From: UKL13-2 sp031431435
GTDB lineage: Bacteria > Pseudomonadota > Gammaproteobacteria > Burkholderiales > Usitatibacteraceae
Direction: 5' to 3'
DNA: 8,442 nt
Assembly: GCA_031431435.1 (NCBI GenBank)
Contig: JANPDI010000153.1
Span: 1-8,442, forward strand
The translations under genes and the position numbers were made by a program. Positions 1 to 6,557 of this stretch are shown piece by piece (the first letter of the stretch is position 1; every line of letters starts with the position of its first letter). The notes under the pieces were generated by a model. It was not told where the DNA came from and did not search any database. It was given only the letters and a program-made list of their open reading frames with translations.

Positions 1-77
1 AACGCCCGGTTGCATTGCTCGCCAAACGCGATGACACACCGGCGCGCTACGTCACCTTGCGTCCCGAGACAAAATAA
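1..77 (+). CDS. C-terminal end of a MucD/DegP-type periplasmic serine protease (partial)
   Basis: Only the last 24 codons are present, in the frame that starts at base 3 and ends with TAA at 75-77. The peptide reads RPVALLAKRDD, then a short turn, then RYVTLRP before the stop. This resembles the closing strands of the second PDZ domain of DegQ/MucD proteases, where a 'V.LLV.R....Y..L.' pattern is usual. The catalytic domain lies upstream of the window. The stop overlaps the next start as TAATG, so the two genes are probably translationally coupled. A mucD homologue is expected here because it commonly precedes lepA in beta- and gammaproteobacteria. The assignment rests on a short tail plus context and is therefore moderate. 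Confidence 0.55.
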   Translation, partial: RPVALLAKRDDTPARYVTLRPETK

Positions 78-364
78 TGCCGGCGCTGCGGCTGACCCTG
101 GTTGGCCGCAGCTACTGCAGTCTGTGCGACAAAATGCGCGAGGCGTGTCGCGAGGCGGCACGACGTGACGGCATTGAACTGACGTTGGGTGAAGTCGATT
201 TGGACGACCACCCGGCACTCGAGACAAAATTCGGTGAATGGGTGCCGGTTCTGCTAAACGGCCCGCTCGAGACCGGTATTGAAGTCTGTCACTACCATTT
301 TGACGCCGCCGCCTGGGATGACCTGCGCAAAAGCCCCATGGCAGCCGAAGCCGGCGACAAGTAG
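77..364 (+). CDS. Glutaredoxin-like thioredoxin-fold protein (DUF836/glutaredoxin family)
   Basis: This is a 95-residue soluble protein without a signal peptide, so probably cytoplasmic. It begins with a beta strand (LRLTLVGRS) leading into a redox-type YCSLC motif, with cysteines at residues 14 and 17, followed by a helix. A WVPVLLNG stretch places the cis-proline expected in thioredoxin folds at residue 57. Length and motif order match the small glutaredoxin-like family often found between mucD and lepA in Betaproteobacteria. The substrate is unknown; thiol-disulfide exchange is inferred from the CxxC motif. The ATG overlaps the preceding stop (TAATG) and has no strong Shine-Dalgarno sequence, which suggests translation by coupling. 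An intrinsic terminator lies 58 bases after the stop, so this gene is probably the last of the upstream transcription unit. Confidence 0.8.
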   Translation: MPALRLTLVGRSYCSLCDKMREACREAARRDGIELTLGEVDLDDHPALETKFGEWVPVLLNGPLETGIEVCHYHFDAAAWDDLRKSPMAAEAGDK

Positions 365-369
365 CCACC

Positions 370-398
370 TCGTAAAAACAGCCACTTTCGGCTAAAAT
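370..398 (+). promoter_or_regulatory. Candidate sigma-70 promoter in the lepA leader
   Basis: A good -10-like hexamer, TAAAAT, lies at 393-398. The position 17 bases upstream reads TCGTAA, a poor -35. A 6-base inverted repeat, ACAGCC (378-383) and GGCTGT (403-408), flanks the -10 element. Initiation near 405 would give a leader of about 175 bases that first crosses the terminator at 423-449. The call rests on one hexamer and its position between genes, so it is tentative. Confidence 0.3.
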
Positions 399-422
399 AT
401 CGGGCTGTAGATGTCGTCAGCC

Positions 423-449
423 AAAAGGGCGCCAGGTGTGCCCTTTTTT
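423..449 (+). terminator. Intrinsic terminator after the glutaredoxin-like gene
   Basis: AAAAGGGC (423-430) is perfectly complementary to GCCCTTTT (440-447), with a 9-base loop between them and a run of six T (444-449) at the end. This is a textbook Rho-independent terminator. The A-rich 5' side means the inverted repeat could also act on the other strand. It lies 58 bases after the upstream gene and 130 bases before lepA, so it should separate the mucD-side transcript from lepA. A promoter-like element lies just before it, which leaves an attenuation role possible. Confidence 0.75.
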
Positions 450-579
450 GTTTGGCGCGCGTCTTGTTAACGCCATCAACCCCAGTCAAAACCAGCGATT
501 TTTCCGGCTAACGACTGCCATCCAGGGCTTTTGCAGCACTTTATCCGTTTGCAATGGCCAATATCCGCAAAGCGTCTCA

Positions 580-2373
580 ATGAACCTCATCCGCAATTTT
601 TCCATCATCGCCCATATCGACCACGGCAAATCGACCCTGGCCGATCGCATTATCGAGCGCTGTGGCGGCTTGTCGTCGCGGGAAATGGAGTCGCAGGTAC
701 TCGATTCGATGGCGTTGGAGCGTGAACGCGGCATCACCATCAAGGCACAGACGGCGGCGCTAAGCTATAAAGCAAAAGACGGCAACACCTATTTCCTGAA
801 TTTGATCGATACCCCCGGGCACGTCGATTTTTCGTATGAGGTGTCGCGTTCATTGTCGGCGTGTGAAGGCGCGTTACTGGTGGTGGACGCGTCGCAGGGC
901 GTGGAAGCACAAACTGTCGCCAATTGTTACACCGCAACCGATTTGGGCGTCGAGGTGTATCCGGTTTTGAACAAGATCGACCTGCCATCGGCCGACCCCG
1001 ACCGCGTCATCGATGAAATCGAAGACATTATTGGCATTGAAGCACACGACGCGGTGCGTTGCAGCGCCAAGACCGGTGTCGGCATTGACGACGTGATTGA
1101 AACGGTCATCGCACGTGTTTCGCCACCGCGTGGCGACGTGAACAAGCCGTTAAAAGCACTCATCATCGACTCGTGGTTTGATAACTACGTCGGTGTGGTC
1201 ATGTTGGTGCGCGTGGTCGATGGTGTGTTGAAGCCCAAAGACAAAATTCTGCTGATGGCGACCAATTCGCAACAGCTGTGTGAGCAGGTCGGTGTGTTTG
1301 CACCCAAATCGCAGCCGAGGACGGAACTCAAGGCCGGTGAGGTGGGGTTTGTCATTGCCGGCATCAAGGAATTGGTCTCGGCAAAAGTCGGCGACACCAT
1401 CACACTGCAGGAGCGCCCGGCCAGCGAGGCATTGCCAGGTTTCAAGGAAATCAAGCCGCAGGTGTTTGCCGGCCTCTATCCGGTTGAGTCCAATCAATAC
1501 GATGGTCTGCGCGACGCATTGACCAAGTTACAACTCAACGACGCCAGCCTTCGTTTCGAGCCGGAAACCTCGCAGGCGCTCGGCTTCGGCTTTCGCTGTG
1601 GATTTCTCGGCCTGCTACACATGGAAATCGTGCAGGAACGGCTCGAGCGCGAATTCGACCAGGAACTTATCACCACCGCGCCAACCGTGATTTACCAGGT
1701 AATGTTGAAAGACCTGACGGTCATCGAAATTGAAAATCCGTCACGCCTGCCGGAACTGACCAAAATTGAAGAAATCCGCGAGCCGATCATTACCGCGACC
1801 ATGATGATGCCGCAGGAGTATGTCGGCTCGGTGATCATTTTGTGCAATCAAAAACGCGGTATGCAGGTTGATATGCAGTATCACGGTCGTCAAGTCGTCC
1901 TCAAATACGACATGCCGATGAACGAAGTGGTGATGGATTTTTTTGACAAACTCAAATCTGTGTCGCGCGGCTACGCCTCGCTCGACTATGAATTCAAGGA
2001 GTACCGCACGGCGGATCTGGTCAAGCTCGACATCCTGATCAACGGCGACAAAGTGGATGCGTTGTCGCTGATTGTGCATCGCGCCAGCAGCCAGTATCGC
2101 GGTCGCGAGCTGGCGTCAAAAATGCGCGAACTGATTCCGCGGCAGATGTTTGACGTTGCGGTGCAGGCGGCGATCGGCGCAAACATTATCGCGCGGGAGA
2201 ACATCAAGGCATTGCGCAAAAACGTGATCGCCAAGTGTTATGGTGGCGACATTTCGCGCAAACGAAAACTGCTGGAAAAACAAAAGGCCGGCAAAAAACG
2301 TATGAAGCAGGTCGGCAACGTCGAAATTCCGCAGGAAGCCTTCCTGGCCATTTTGCAAATCGGTGACAAGTGA
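580..2373 (+). CDS. lepA: Elongation factor 4 (LepA), ribosome-associated GTPase
   Basis: This encodes a 597-residue translational GTPase, close to the 599 residues of the E. coli protein. G1 is AHIDHGKST (11-19). The switch I motif ERGITIKAQT contains Thr53. G3 is DTPGH (77-81), G4 is NKID (131-134) and G5 is SAK (162-164). The LepA-specific C-terminal region follows, with GDISRKRKLLEKQKAGKK and a FLAILQIGDK end. LepA binds the 70S ribosome and affects elongation and 30S biogenesis. The start at 580 (MNLIRNFSIIAH) was chosen because it matches the family N-terminus. An in-frame GTG at 436 would add 48 unrelated residues and lies inside the upstream terminator. No clear Shine-Dalgarno sequence precedes 580. 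The lepA-lepB neighbourhood is conserved in proteobacteria. Confidence 0.98.
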   Translation: MNLIRNFSIIAHIDHGKSTLADRIIERCGGLSSREMESQVLDSMALERERGITIKAQTAALSYKAKDGNTYFLNLIDTPGHVDFSYEVSRSLSACEGALLVVDASQGVEAQTVANCYTATDLGVEVYPVLNKIDLPSADPDRVIDEIEDIIGIEAHDAVRCSAKTGVGIDDVIETVIARVSPPRGDVNKPLKALIIDSWFDNYVGVVMLVRVVDGVLKPKDKILLMATNSQQLCEQVGVFAPKSQPRTELKAGEVGFVIAGIKELVSAKVGDTITLQERPASEALPGFKEIKPQVFAGLYPVESNQYDGLRDALTKLQLNDASLRFEPETSQALGFGFRCGFLGLLHMEIVQERLEREFDQELITTAPTVIYQVMLKDLTVIEIENPSRLPELTKIEEIREPIITATMMMPQEYVGSVIILCNQKRGMQVDMQYHGRQVVLKYDMPMNEVVMDFFDKLKSVSRGYASLDYEFKEYRTADLVKLDILINGDKVDALSLIVHRASSQYRGRELASKMRELIPRQMFDVAVQAAIGANIIARENIKALRKNVIAKCYGGDISRKRKLLEKQKAGKKRMKQVGNVEIPQEAFLAILQIGDK

Positions 2374-2416
2374 CCCTGTGATCCGTCCGGCGAGGTGTTG
2401 CTTTTTGGTCGATTCA

Positions 2417-2479
2417 TGTTGCTTGATCAGCGGATGACGTTGATTGGTCGCATCAGCAACACGCGGCGGTCGTTTTTTT
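2417..2479 (+). other. Imperfect hairpin followed by a T tract in the lepA-lepB spacer
   Basis: TGTTGCTTGAT (2417-2427) can pair with ATCAGCAACA (2452-2461) as a 10-base-pair stem with one bulged T and a 24-base loop. A run of seven T (2473-2479) follows 11 bases after the stem. The gap and large loop make it a poor intrinsic terminator. It could be a weak or partial terminator, an mRNA processing site, or chance. Confidence 0.25.
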
Positions 2480-2507
2480 GCAAAATGCAGACTGTTTAAA
2501 TTAGAAG
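2478..2507 (+). promoter_or_regulatory. Weak candidate promoter before lepB
   Basis: TTGCAA (2478-2483, four of six matches to the -35 consensus) and TAGAAG (2502-2507, four of six matches to the -10 consensus) are spaced by 18 bases in an AT-rich stretch just ahead of lepB. A separate lepB promoter would suit the 149-base spacer, but the matches are weak and lepB may simply be read from upstream. Confidence 0.2.
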
Positions 2508-2523
2508 ATATTGGATCAGGCAT

Positions 2524-3543
2524 ATGAATTGGGAAATGGTTGGCTGGATTGCAATTGCGGCAAGTCTTGTGATCATTGTGGCGGGCTTTTTTGTCGGCCG
2601 CGAATCAATGGCCACGTCGTCGGGCCAAAAAATTGCCATGGATGACACAAATCCGCAGGGGTCGCACGCGCTGCACGCCATGCTCGAAATTGCCTGGCCG
2701 GTGTTGTTTATCGCCTCACTGGCCATGCTGACCTTCAAAGAGGTGATGGGCTTTGCGGCTGTCCTGCTGACCGCGACGTTGATCACGGGTGCAATCTGGC
2801 TGGCAGATGCGATGCTGTTCCGCAAAAACCGTATTGCCGGTGCGCACGATCCGGTGCTGGTCGAAATGGCCAAAAGCTTTTTTCCGGTGATTCTGATTGT
2901 GTTTATGCTGCGTTCATTCCTGTATGAGCCGTTCAAAATTCCCACCGGTTCAATGGTGCCGTCATTGATGGTGGGCGATTTTATTCTGGTCAATAAATAT
3001 ACCTATGGCATCCGTATCCCGGTCATCAACAAGAAGGTGCTCGACATCAATCTGCCCAAGCGCAGCGATGTGATGGTATTTCGCTACCCCGAAGACATGA
3101 CGAAGGATTTCATCAAACGCGTGGTCGGTTTGCCGGGTGATGTCATTTCATTCAAGAACAAGCGTCTGACGGTCAATGGTCAGGCGGTCGAGACCGTCCC
3201 GACCGGCACCTTTACCGAAACCGACGGGCGTGTTCGATTTTTTGAAACATTTACCGAGCGTCTGGGGGAGAAGCCACACGCCATGATGGTTGACCCGCTT
3301 TATCCGTCGATAAATCTGGGCAGCGTGCGTGAATTTCCGAATAAATCCAATTGCACTTACAATGACGAAGGCATGACTTGTAAAGTGCCGGCCGGCCACT
3401 ACCTGATGATGGGTGACAGCCGCGATAACAGCGATGATGGCCGTTATTGGGGTTTTGTCCCGGAACAGAACATCGTTGGCAAGGCTGTGCTGGTGTGGAT
3501 GAATTTCGGCAGCATGAAACGTATTGGCACCACCATTGAATAA
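2524..3543 (+). CDS. lepB: Signal peptidase I (LepB) with an extended N-terminus
   Basis: This inner-membrane protease removes signal peptides from secreted proteins on the periplasmic side. The serine-lysine dyad is visible: Ser143 in IPTGSMVPS and Lys198 in FIKRVVGLPGD. The C-terminal box GDSRDNSDDGRYWG (297-310) is intact. Cys277 and Cys286 may form the disulfide seen before this box in Gram-negative enzymes. The protein has 339 residues. Hydrophobic segments lie at about 6-25, 57-71, 76-98 and 119-133. Only the last two correspond to the two membrane segments of E. coli LepB; the first 75 residues are extra. A GGA (2513-2515) lies 8 bases before the ATG. A Met at residue 75 (base 2746) is a possible alternative start, but it would leave a gap of about 370 bases after lepA. 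Confidence 0.96.
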   Translation: MNWEMVGWIAIAASLVIIVAGFFVGRESMATSSGQKIAMDDTNPQGSHALHAMLEIAWPVLFIASLAMLTFKEVMGFAAVLLTATLITGAIWLADAMLFRKNRIAGAHDPVLVEMAKSFFPVILIVFMLRSFLYEPFKIPTGSMVPSLMVGDFILVNKYTYGIRIPVINKKVLDINLPKRSDVMVFRYPEDMTKDFIKRVVGLPGDVISFKNKRLTVNGQAVETVPTGTFTETDGRVRFFETFTERLGEKPHAMMVDPLYPSINLGSVREFPNKSNCTYNDEGMTCKVPAGHYLMMGDSRDNSDDGRYWGFVPEQNIVGKAVLVWMNFGSMKRIGTTIE

Positions 3544-3591
3544 TTTGTCTGGCATGTTGTTAAATTTGCACGGCCAACAACCCGCGACCAG

Positions 3592-3597
3592 AAGGGA
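3592..3597 (+). promoter_or_regulatory. Ribosome binding site of the DUF4845 gene
   Basis: AAGGGA ends 6 bases before the ATG at 3604. It is among the clearest Shine-Dalgarno-like sequences in the window and supports this start over the later Met codon at 3649. Confidence 0.6.
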
Positions 3598-3603
3598 ACC
3601 TAA

Positions 3604-4011
3604 ATGAACATCACAGCAAAACCAATCCAGACCCGCCAGCCCGGTGCGATGCCCGCCAAACAAAGAGGTGTCGGATTTATCACCTTGGTACTGTATTTTG
3701 TGGTGGGTGGCGTGATTTTGTTGGGCGGGCTCAAGCTCACCCCGCACTACATCGAGTATTTTTCGATCAAGAAGGTGATCGCCGGCATGGCGTCGAGTGA
3801 AGAAGTGAAATCCGGGACCGTCGCCGAAATCCGTACCAGTTTTGATCGCCGTGCGGTGATTGATAATGTCCAGGCGATCAAGGGCCTTGATCTGGATATC
3901 GTCAAGGAAAACAACGAAACCGTCGTCTCGGCCGCCTGGCAGACGCGAATTGCGCTGATGCCCGGATACACGTTGCTGGTCGATTTCGCCGCTAGTACAT
4001 CAGACAAATAG
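3604..4011 (+). CDS. DUF4845 family single-pass membrane protein
   Basis: This is a 135-residue protein of unknown function. A short polar N-terminus (1-20) is followed by RGVGFITLVLYFVVGG and a single hydrophobic segment (about 24-43). Then comes a LKLTPHYIEYFSIKKV stretch and a soluble region of about 85 residues, probably periplasmic. Small proteins of this type between lepB and rnc are common in beta- and gammaproteobacteria and are assigned to DUF4845. The N-terminus resembles a type IV prepilin (basic residue, glycine, then a hydrophobic helix), but position +5 after the possible cleavage glycine is Val, not the usual Glu. A pilin role is therefore not supported. It lies 60 bases after lepB and 6 bases before rnc, so it is very probably co-transcribed with both. 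No function is assigned. Confidence 0.85.
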   Translation: MNITAKPIQTRQPGAMPAKQRGVGFITLVLYFVVGGVILLGGLKLTPHYIEYFSIKKVIAGMASSEEVKSGTVAEIRTSFDRRAVIDNVQAIKGLDLDIVKENNETVVSAAWQTRIALMPGYTLLVDFAASTSDK

Positions 4012-4017
4012 CGCCAG

Positions 4018-4752
4018 ATGAACGTGGCGCGGCATCCGCTTGAGACCAAACTGGGGATCAAATTTGCTGATGTTGCGCAACTTACGCAGGCGCTGACCCA
4101 TCGCAGCTTCGGTACGCCACACAATGAGCGGCTCGAATTTCTGGGTGACGGCTTTTTGAACTTCGCGATTGCCAGATTGATTTATGACCGTTTCCCGGCG
4201 ATGCCGGAGGGCGATTTGAGCCGGCTGCGTGCCAATCTGGTCAATCAAGCGGTGCTGGCACAAATTGCGACAGAGCTCGAACTGGGCACGGTGCTCAGAC
4301 TCGGTGAAGGTGAGGTCAAAACCGGTGGCGCGGGACGGCCGTCGATTCTGGCAGACGCGGTTGAATCGTTGATTGGCGCGGTGTTGGTTGACGCCGGGCA
4401 TGAAGCCGCCGCCAACTTGGTGGCGCAGTTATTTGCGCATCGCATCGCGGATCCGACACAATCCGTTCCCGTCAAAGATGCCAAAACACAGTTGCAGGAA
4501 TTTTTGCAGCGCAAACACCAGCAGTTGCCGCAATACGCGGTCAAACGGATTGAAGGTGCGGCGCATCAACAACAATTTTTTGTTGAGTGTATTACCGAGC
4601 GTCCGGCGTTCAAAGTTGAAGGCAGCGGGATTACCCGGCGCGCCGCCGAGCAAGACGCCGCGGCAAAAATATTGGCCAAGTTGGCTGCACGTCTTGATGG
4701 CAATGGAAACACAGAAAGCAGCGCGATGAAAGCGGATGGCAAAGCAGCATGA
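4018..4752 (+). CDS. rnc: Ribonuclease III
   Basis: This 244-residue endonuclease cuts double-stranded RNA and processes the rRNA precursor and some mRNAs. The catalytic domain carries the signature NERLEFLGD (36-44). The acidic residues expected at the metal site are all present: Glu37, Glu40, Asp44, Glu64, Asp113 and Glu116 (ILADAVESLIGA). A double-stranded RNA binding domain follows at about 154-222, from DAKTQLQEFLQ to a basic-alanine helix (RRAAEQDAAAKIL). A polar tail of about 20 residues extends past it. The start lies 6 bases after the DUF4845 stop with no evident Shine-Dalgarno sequence, so coupling is likely. The stop overlaps the era start as ATGA, as expected for the conserved rnc-era pair. 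Confidence 0.98.
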   Translation: MNVARHPLETKLGIKFADVAQLTQALTHRSFGTPHNERLEFLGDGFLNFAIARLIYDRFPAMPEGDLSRLRANLVNQAVLAQIATELELGTVLRLGEGEVKTGGAGRPSILADAVESLIGAVLVDAGHEAAANLVAQLFAHRIADPTQSVPVKDAKTQLQEFLQRKHQQLPQYAVKRIEGAAHQQQFFVECITERPAFKVEGSGITRRAAEQDAAAKILAKLAARLDGNGNTESSAMKADGKAA

Positions 4753-5639
4753 GCGATAAAACTTTTCGTTGCGGCAGTATCGCAATCGTCGGACGGCCGA
4801 ACGTCGGCAAATCAACGCTGTTGAATCACCTGGTCGGCCAAAAGGTCAGCATCACGTCCAGCAAGGCGCAGACCACGCGTCATCGGATCACCGGCATTCT
4901 GAGTGATGCCGACACCCAGTATTTGTTTATCGATACGCCGGGATTTCAAAAAACCCATTTGAACGCACTCAACCGCATCCTGAATCGGACCGTGGCAAGC
5001 ACCGCCAACGACGCCGACGTGGTGGTGTTTGCGGTGGAGGCAATGCGCTATACCGAAGCGGATGCGGCGGTGTTGAAGTCGCTGCCTGAAGGCACCAAGG
5101 TTATCTTGGCGGTGACCAAAATTGATCGCGAAAAGGAAAAGGCGCGGCTGCTGCCGTACCTTGCCGAAATGCAGAGCCTGTTTGCGTTCGCCGCGGTGGT
5201 ACCGGTCAGCGTCAAGAACGCCGCGACGCTGGTCGAACTCAAACGTGCGATTCGTCCCCATCTGCCGGAACAGCCCGCCATTTTTGACGTTGAGGAGTTG
5301 ACCGATAAATCAGAGCGATTCCTGGCGGCGGAATTCATTCGCGAGAAGGTGTTTCGCCAGTTGGGTGACGAACTGCCCTACAGCGTAAATGTCGTGGTTG
5401 AACAGTTTGCCATCGAGGGCACCATGCGGCGCATCCACGCCACCATCATTGTCGAGAAACAAAGTCAGAAGGCGATCATCATCGGTGAGAAGGGCGAACG
5501 CCTCAAACGGATCGGTACCGATGCCCGCAAGGAAATGGAAGCGACCTTTGACGGCAAGGTGTATCTGGAGCTTTGGGTACGCGTCAAAAAAGGCTGGGCC
5601 GATGACGAGGCAATGGTCAAACAATACGGTTATCAATAA
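4749..5639 (+). CDS. era: GTPase Era, 16S rRNA binding assembly factor
   Basis: This 296-residue GTPase binds the 3' end of 16S rRNA and helps 30S maturation. G1 is GRPNVGKS (15-22). The effector region has TTRHRITGI (42-50), and G3 is DTPG (62-65). The KH domain carries the loop GEKG (246-249) followed by ERLKRIG. G4 reads TKID (123-126) where Era normally has NKxD, and the G5 region reads SVK (154-156) rather than SA-type. TKxD is tolerated in some other GTPases such as Rho proteins, so GTP binding is likely retained. The start overlaps the rnc stop by four bases (ATGA), which implies translational coupling. Length and domain order are normal for the family. Confidence 0.98.
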   Translation: MSDKTFRCGSIAIVGRPNVGKSTLLNHLVGQKVSITSSKAQTTRHRITGILSDADTQYLFIDTPGFQKTHLNALNRILNRTVASTANDADVVVFAVEAMRYTEADAAVLKSLPEGTKVILAVTKIDREKEKARLLPYLAEMQSLFAFAAVVPVSVKNAATLVELKRAIRPHLPEQPAIFDVEELTDKSERFLAAEFIREKVFRQLGDELPYSVNVVVEQFAIEGTMRRIHATIIVEKQSQKAIIIGEKGERLKRIGTDARKEMEATFDGKVYLELWVRVKKGWADDEAMVKQYGYQ

Positions 5640-5663
5640 CGACGCCACGCGGAACCACGCCGG

Positions 5664-6431
5664 ATGAGAAATTCGACCAGCCACAGCAGCGCCGGCTTTG
5701 TGTTGCACAGCTACCCGTATAAAGAGACCAGTCTGATTCTTGAAACATTCACCCGCACCAACGGGCGGGTGGCGATGGTGGCCAAGGGGGCCAAACGATC
5801 CGGCAGCCACAAATATGCCCTGAATCCGTTTCAACCAATCACCATTGATTGGTTCGGCCGGGCCGATCTAAAAACACTCAGGGCGGCTGAACACGAGCGC
5901 ATTTATCCACAATTGCGCAGCGGCGCATTGATGGCGGCGTTTTACATGAACGAGTTGCTGCTGAAACTGGCAACCAAGGAAGACCCGCACGAAGTCCTGT
6001 TTGACGCCTACAGCGTGTCGGTTGAGGCGCTGGCGGACCATCGCGGGCCCGGTGGTCGCGATATCGAAACCATCCTGCGCCGTTTTGAGCTGACCATGCT
6101 TGCCGAACTGGGTTATGCGCTGACCCTCACGCACGAAGCCGATTCAGATGCGTCCATCGAATCGGATGCGCAGTATTTATACGTGGTTGACCGCGGACCG
6201 ATCCGGATCACCAGTGCCCGCCCGCAGGATTCCATTCGCGCCATTGACCCGGTGCGCTTGAGCGGCAGAACCCTGATGGCGCTGGCGGCCGGCTTGCCGG
6301 CGGTTGCGGCGGAAACAACGGCGGATGCGGCGTTGCTGACACAGGCCAAGCAGTTGATGCGACGGGTGATCAATCATCACCTCGGCGACAAGGCGTTGCA
6401 TACCCGTCAGCTTATCCGGGAATTAAAATAG
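5664..6431 (+). CDS. recO: DNA repair protein RecO
   Basis: This 255-residue protein belongs to the RecFOR recombination mediators, which load RecA on SSB-coated single-stranded DNA. The N-terminal OB-fold is recognisable from GFVLHSYPYKETSLILETFT and GRVAMVAKGAKR (residues 11-45). A helical region follows (FYMNELLLKLATKEDPHEVLFDAY). The C-terminus HHLGDKALHTRQLIRELK is typical of proteobacterial RecO. The protein has no cysteine at all, so the zinc-binding site of Deinococcus-type RecO is absent, as is usual for this group. The start lies 24 bases after the era stop; a GGA sits 10 bases upstream of the ATG. The era-recO order is conserved. Confidence 0.96.
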   Translation: MRNSTSHSSAGFVLHSYPYKETSLILETFTRTNGRVAMVAKGAKRSGSHKYALNPFQPITIDWFGRADLKTLRAAEHERIYPQLRSGALMAAFYMNELLLKLATKEDPHEVLFDAYSVSVEALADHRGPGGRDIETILRRFELTMLAELGYALTLTHEADSDASIESDAQYLYVVDRGPIRITSARPQDSIRAIDPVRLSGRTLMALAAGLPAVAAETTADAALLTQAKQLMRRVINHHLGDKALHTRQLIRELK

Positions 6432-6467
6432 AAACGCCAATATTGGCGGGCTGTTTGAGGCTTTTTT
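6432..6467 (+). terminator. Possible weak terminator after recO
   Basis: Directly after the recO stop lies a perfect 14-base palindrome, CGCCAATATTGGCG (6435-6448). An alternative longer stem pairs AAACGCC (6432-6438) with GGC-T-GTTT (6449-6456) around one bulged T. A run of six T follows at 6462-6467. The gap of 5 to 13 bases between stem and T run makes termination only plausible. The palindrome could also be a protein-binding site. Confidence 0.35.
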
Positions 6468-6476
6468 GTCTGAAAC

Positions 6477-6521
6477 GGCACGCCAGATAACGACTTTTAT
6501 CTTCACCAATTTCAGCGTGCC
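6477..6521 (+). repeat. Nested inverted repeats in the recO-pdxJ spacer
   Basis: The outer arms GGCACGC (6477-6483) and GCGTGCC (6515-6521) are perfectly complementary. Inside them AGATAA (6485-6490) and TTATCT (6497-6502) form a second perfect pair with a 6-base loop. No T run follows, so this is not a standard terminator. A structured RNA leader or a regulator site are possible readings. Confidence 0.5.
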
Positions 6522-6545
6522 AGCACCAGCAACGCGGTTGTCCCG

Positions 6546-6551
6546 TAAAAT
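6546..6551 (+). promoter_or_regulatory. Candidate -10 element immediately before pdxJ
   Basis: TAAAAT, the same hexamer as in the lepA leader, ends 6 bases before the pdxJ ATG. Transcription from it would begin at or next to the start codon. No convincing -35 is seen at the right distance (GCACCA at 6523-6528). pdxJ also has no Shine-Dalgarno sequence, which would agree with a leaderless message but could be coincidence. Confidence 0.25.
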
Positions 6552-6557
6552 GTCGTC

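Noticed and set aside
436..579. In-frame upstream extension of lepA from a GTG at 436 (48 extra residues)
   Set aside because: The extra residues do not resemble any LepA N-terminus, the GTG lies within the loop of the terminator hairpin, and the ATG at 580 gives the family start MNLIRNFSIIAH at normal length.
2496..2993. Antisense open frame opposite the lepB N-terminal region
   Set aside because: The sense strand encodes continuous membrane segments leading into the LepB motif; the antisense product shows no domain or start signal.
3550..3581. Short inverted repeat GTTGTT (3556-3561) and AACAAC (3576-3581) between lepB and the DUF4845 gene
   Set aside because: Six AT-rich pairs with a 14-base loop and no T run are within chance expectation, and a good ribosome binding site follows directly.
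3148..3747. Antisense open frame of 199 codons across the end of lepB and the start of the DUF4845 gene
   Set aside because: It lies opposite two well-supported coding regions, shows no recognisable domain, and crosses the spacer between them; it is a by-product of codon bias.
5310..5834. Antisense open frame of 174 codons across the era-recO junction
   Set aside because: It is opposite confident era and recO coding sequence and has no recognisable motif.
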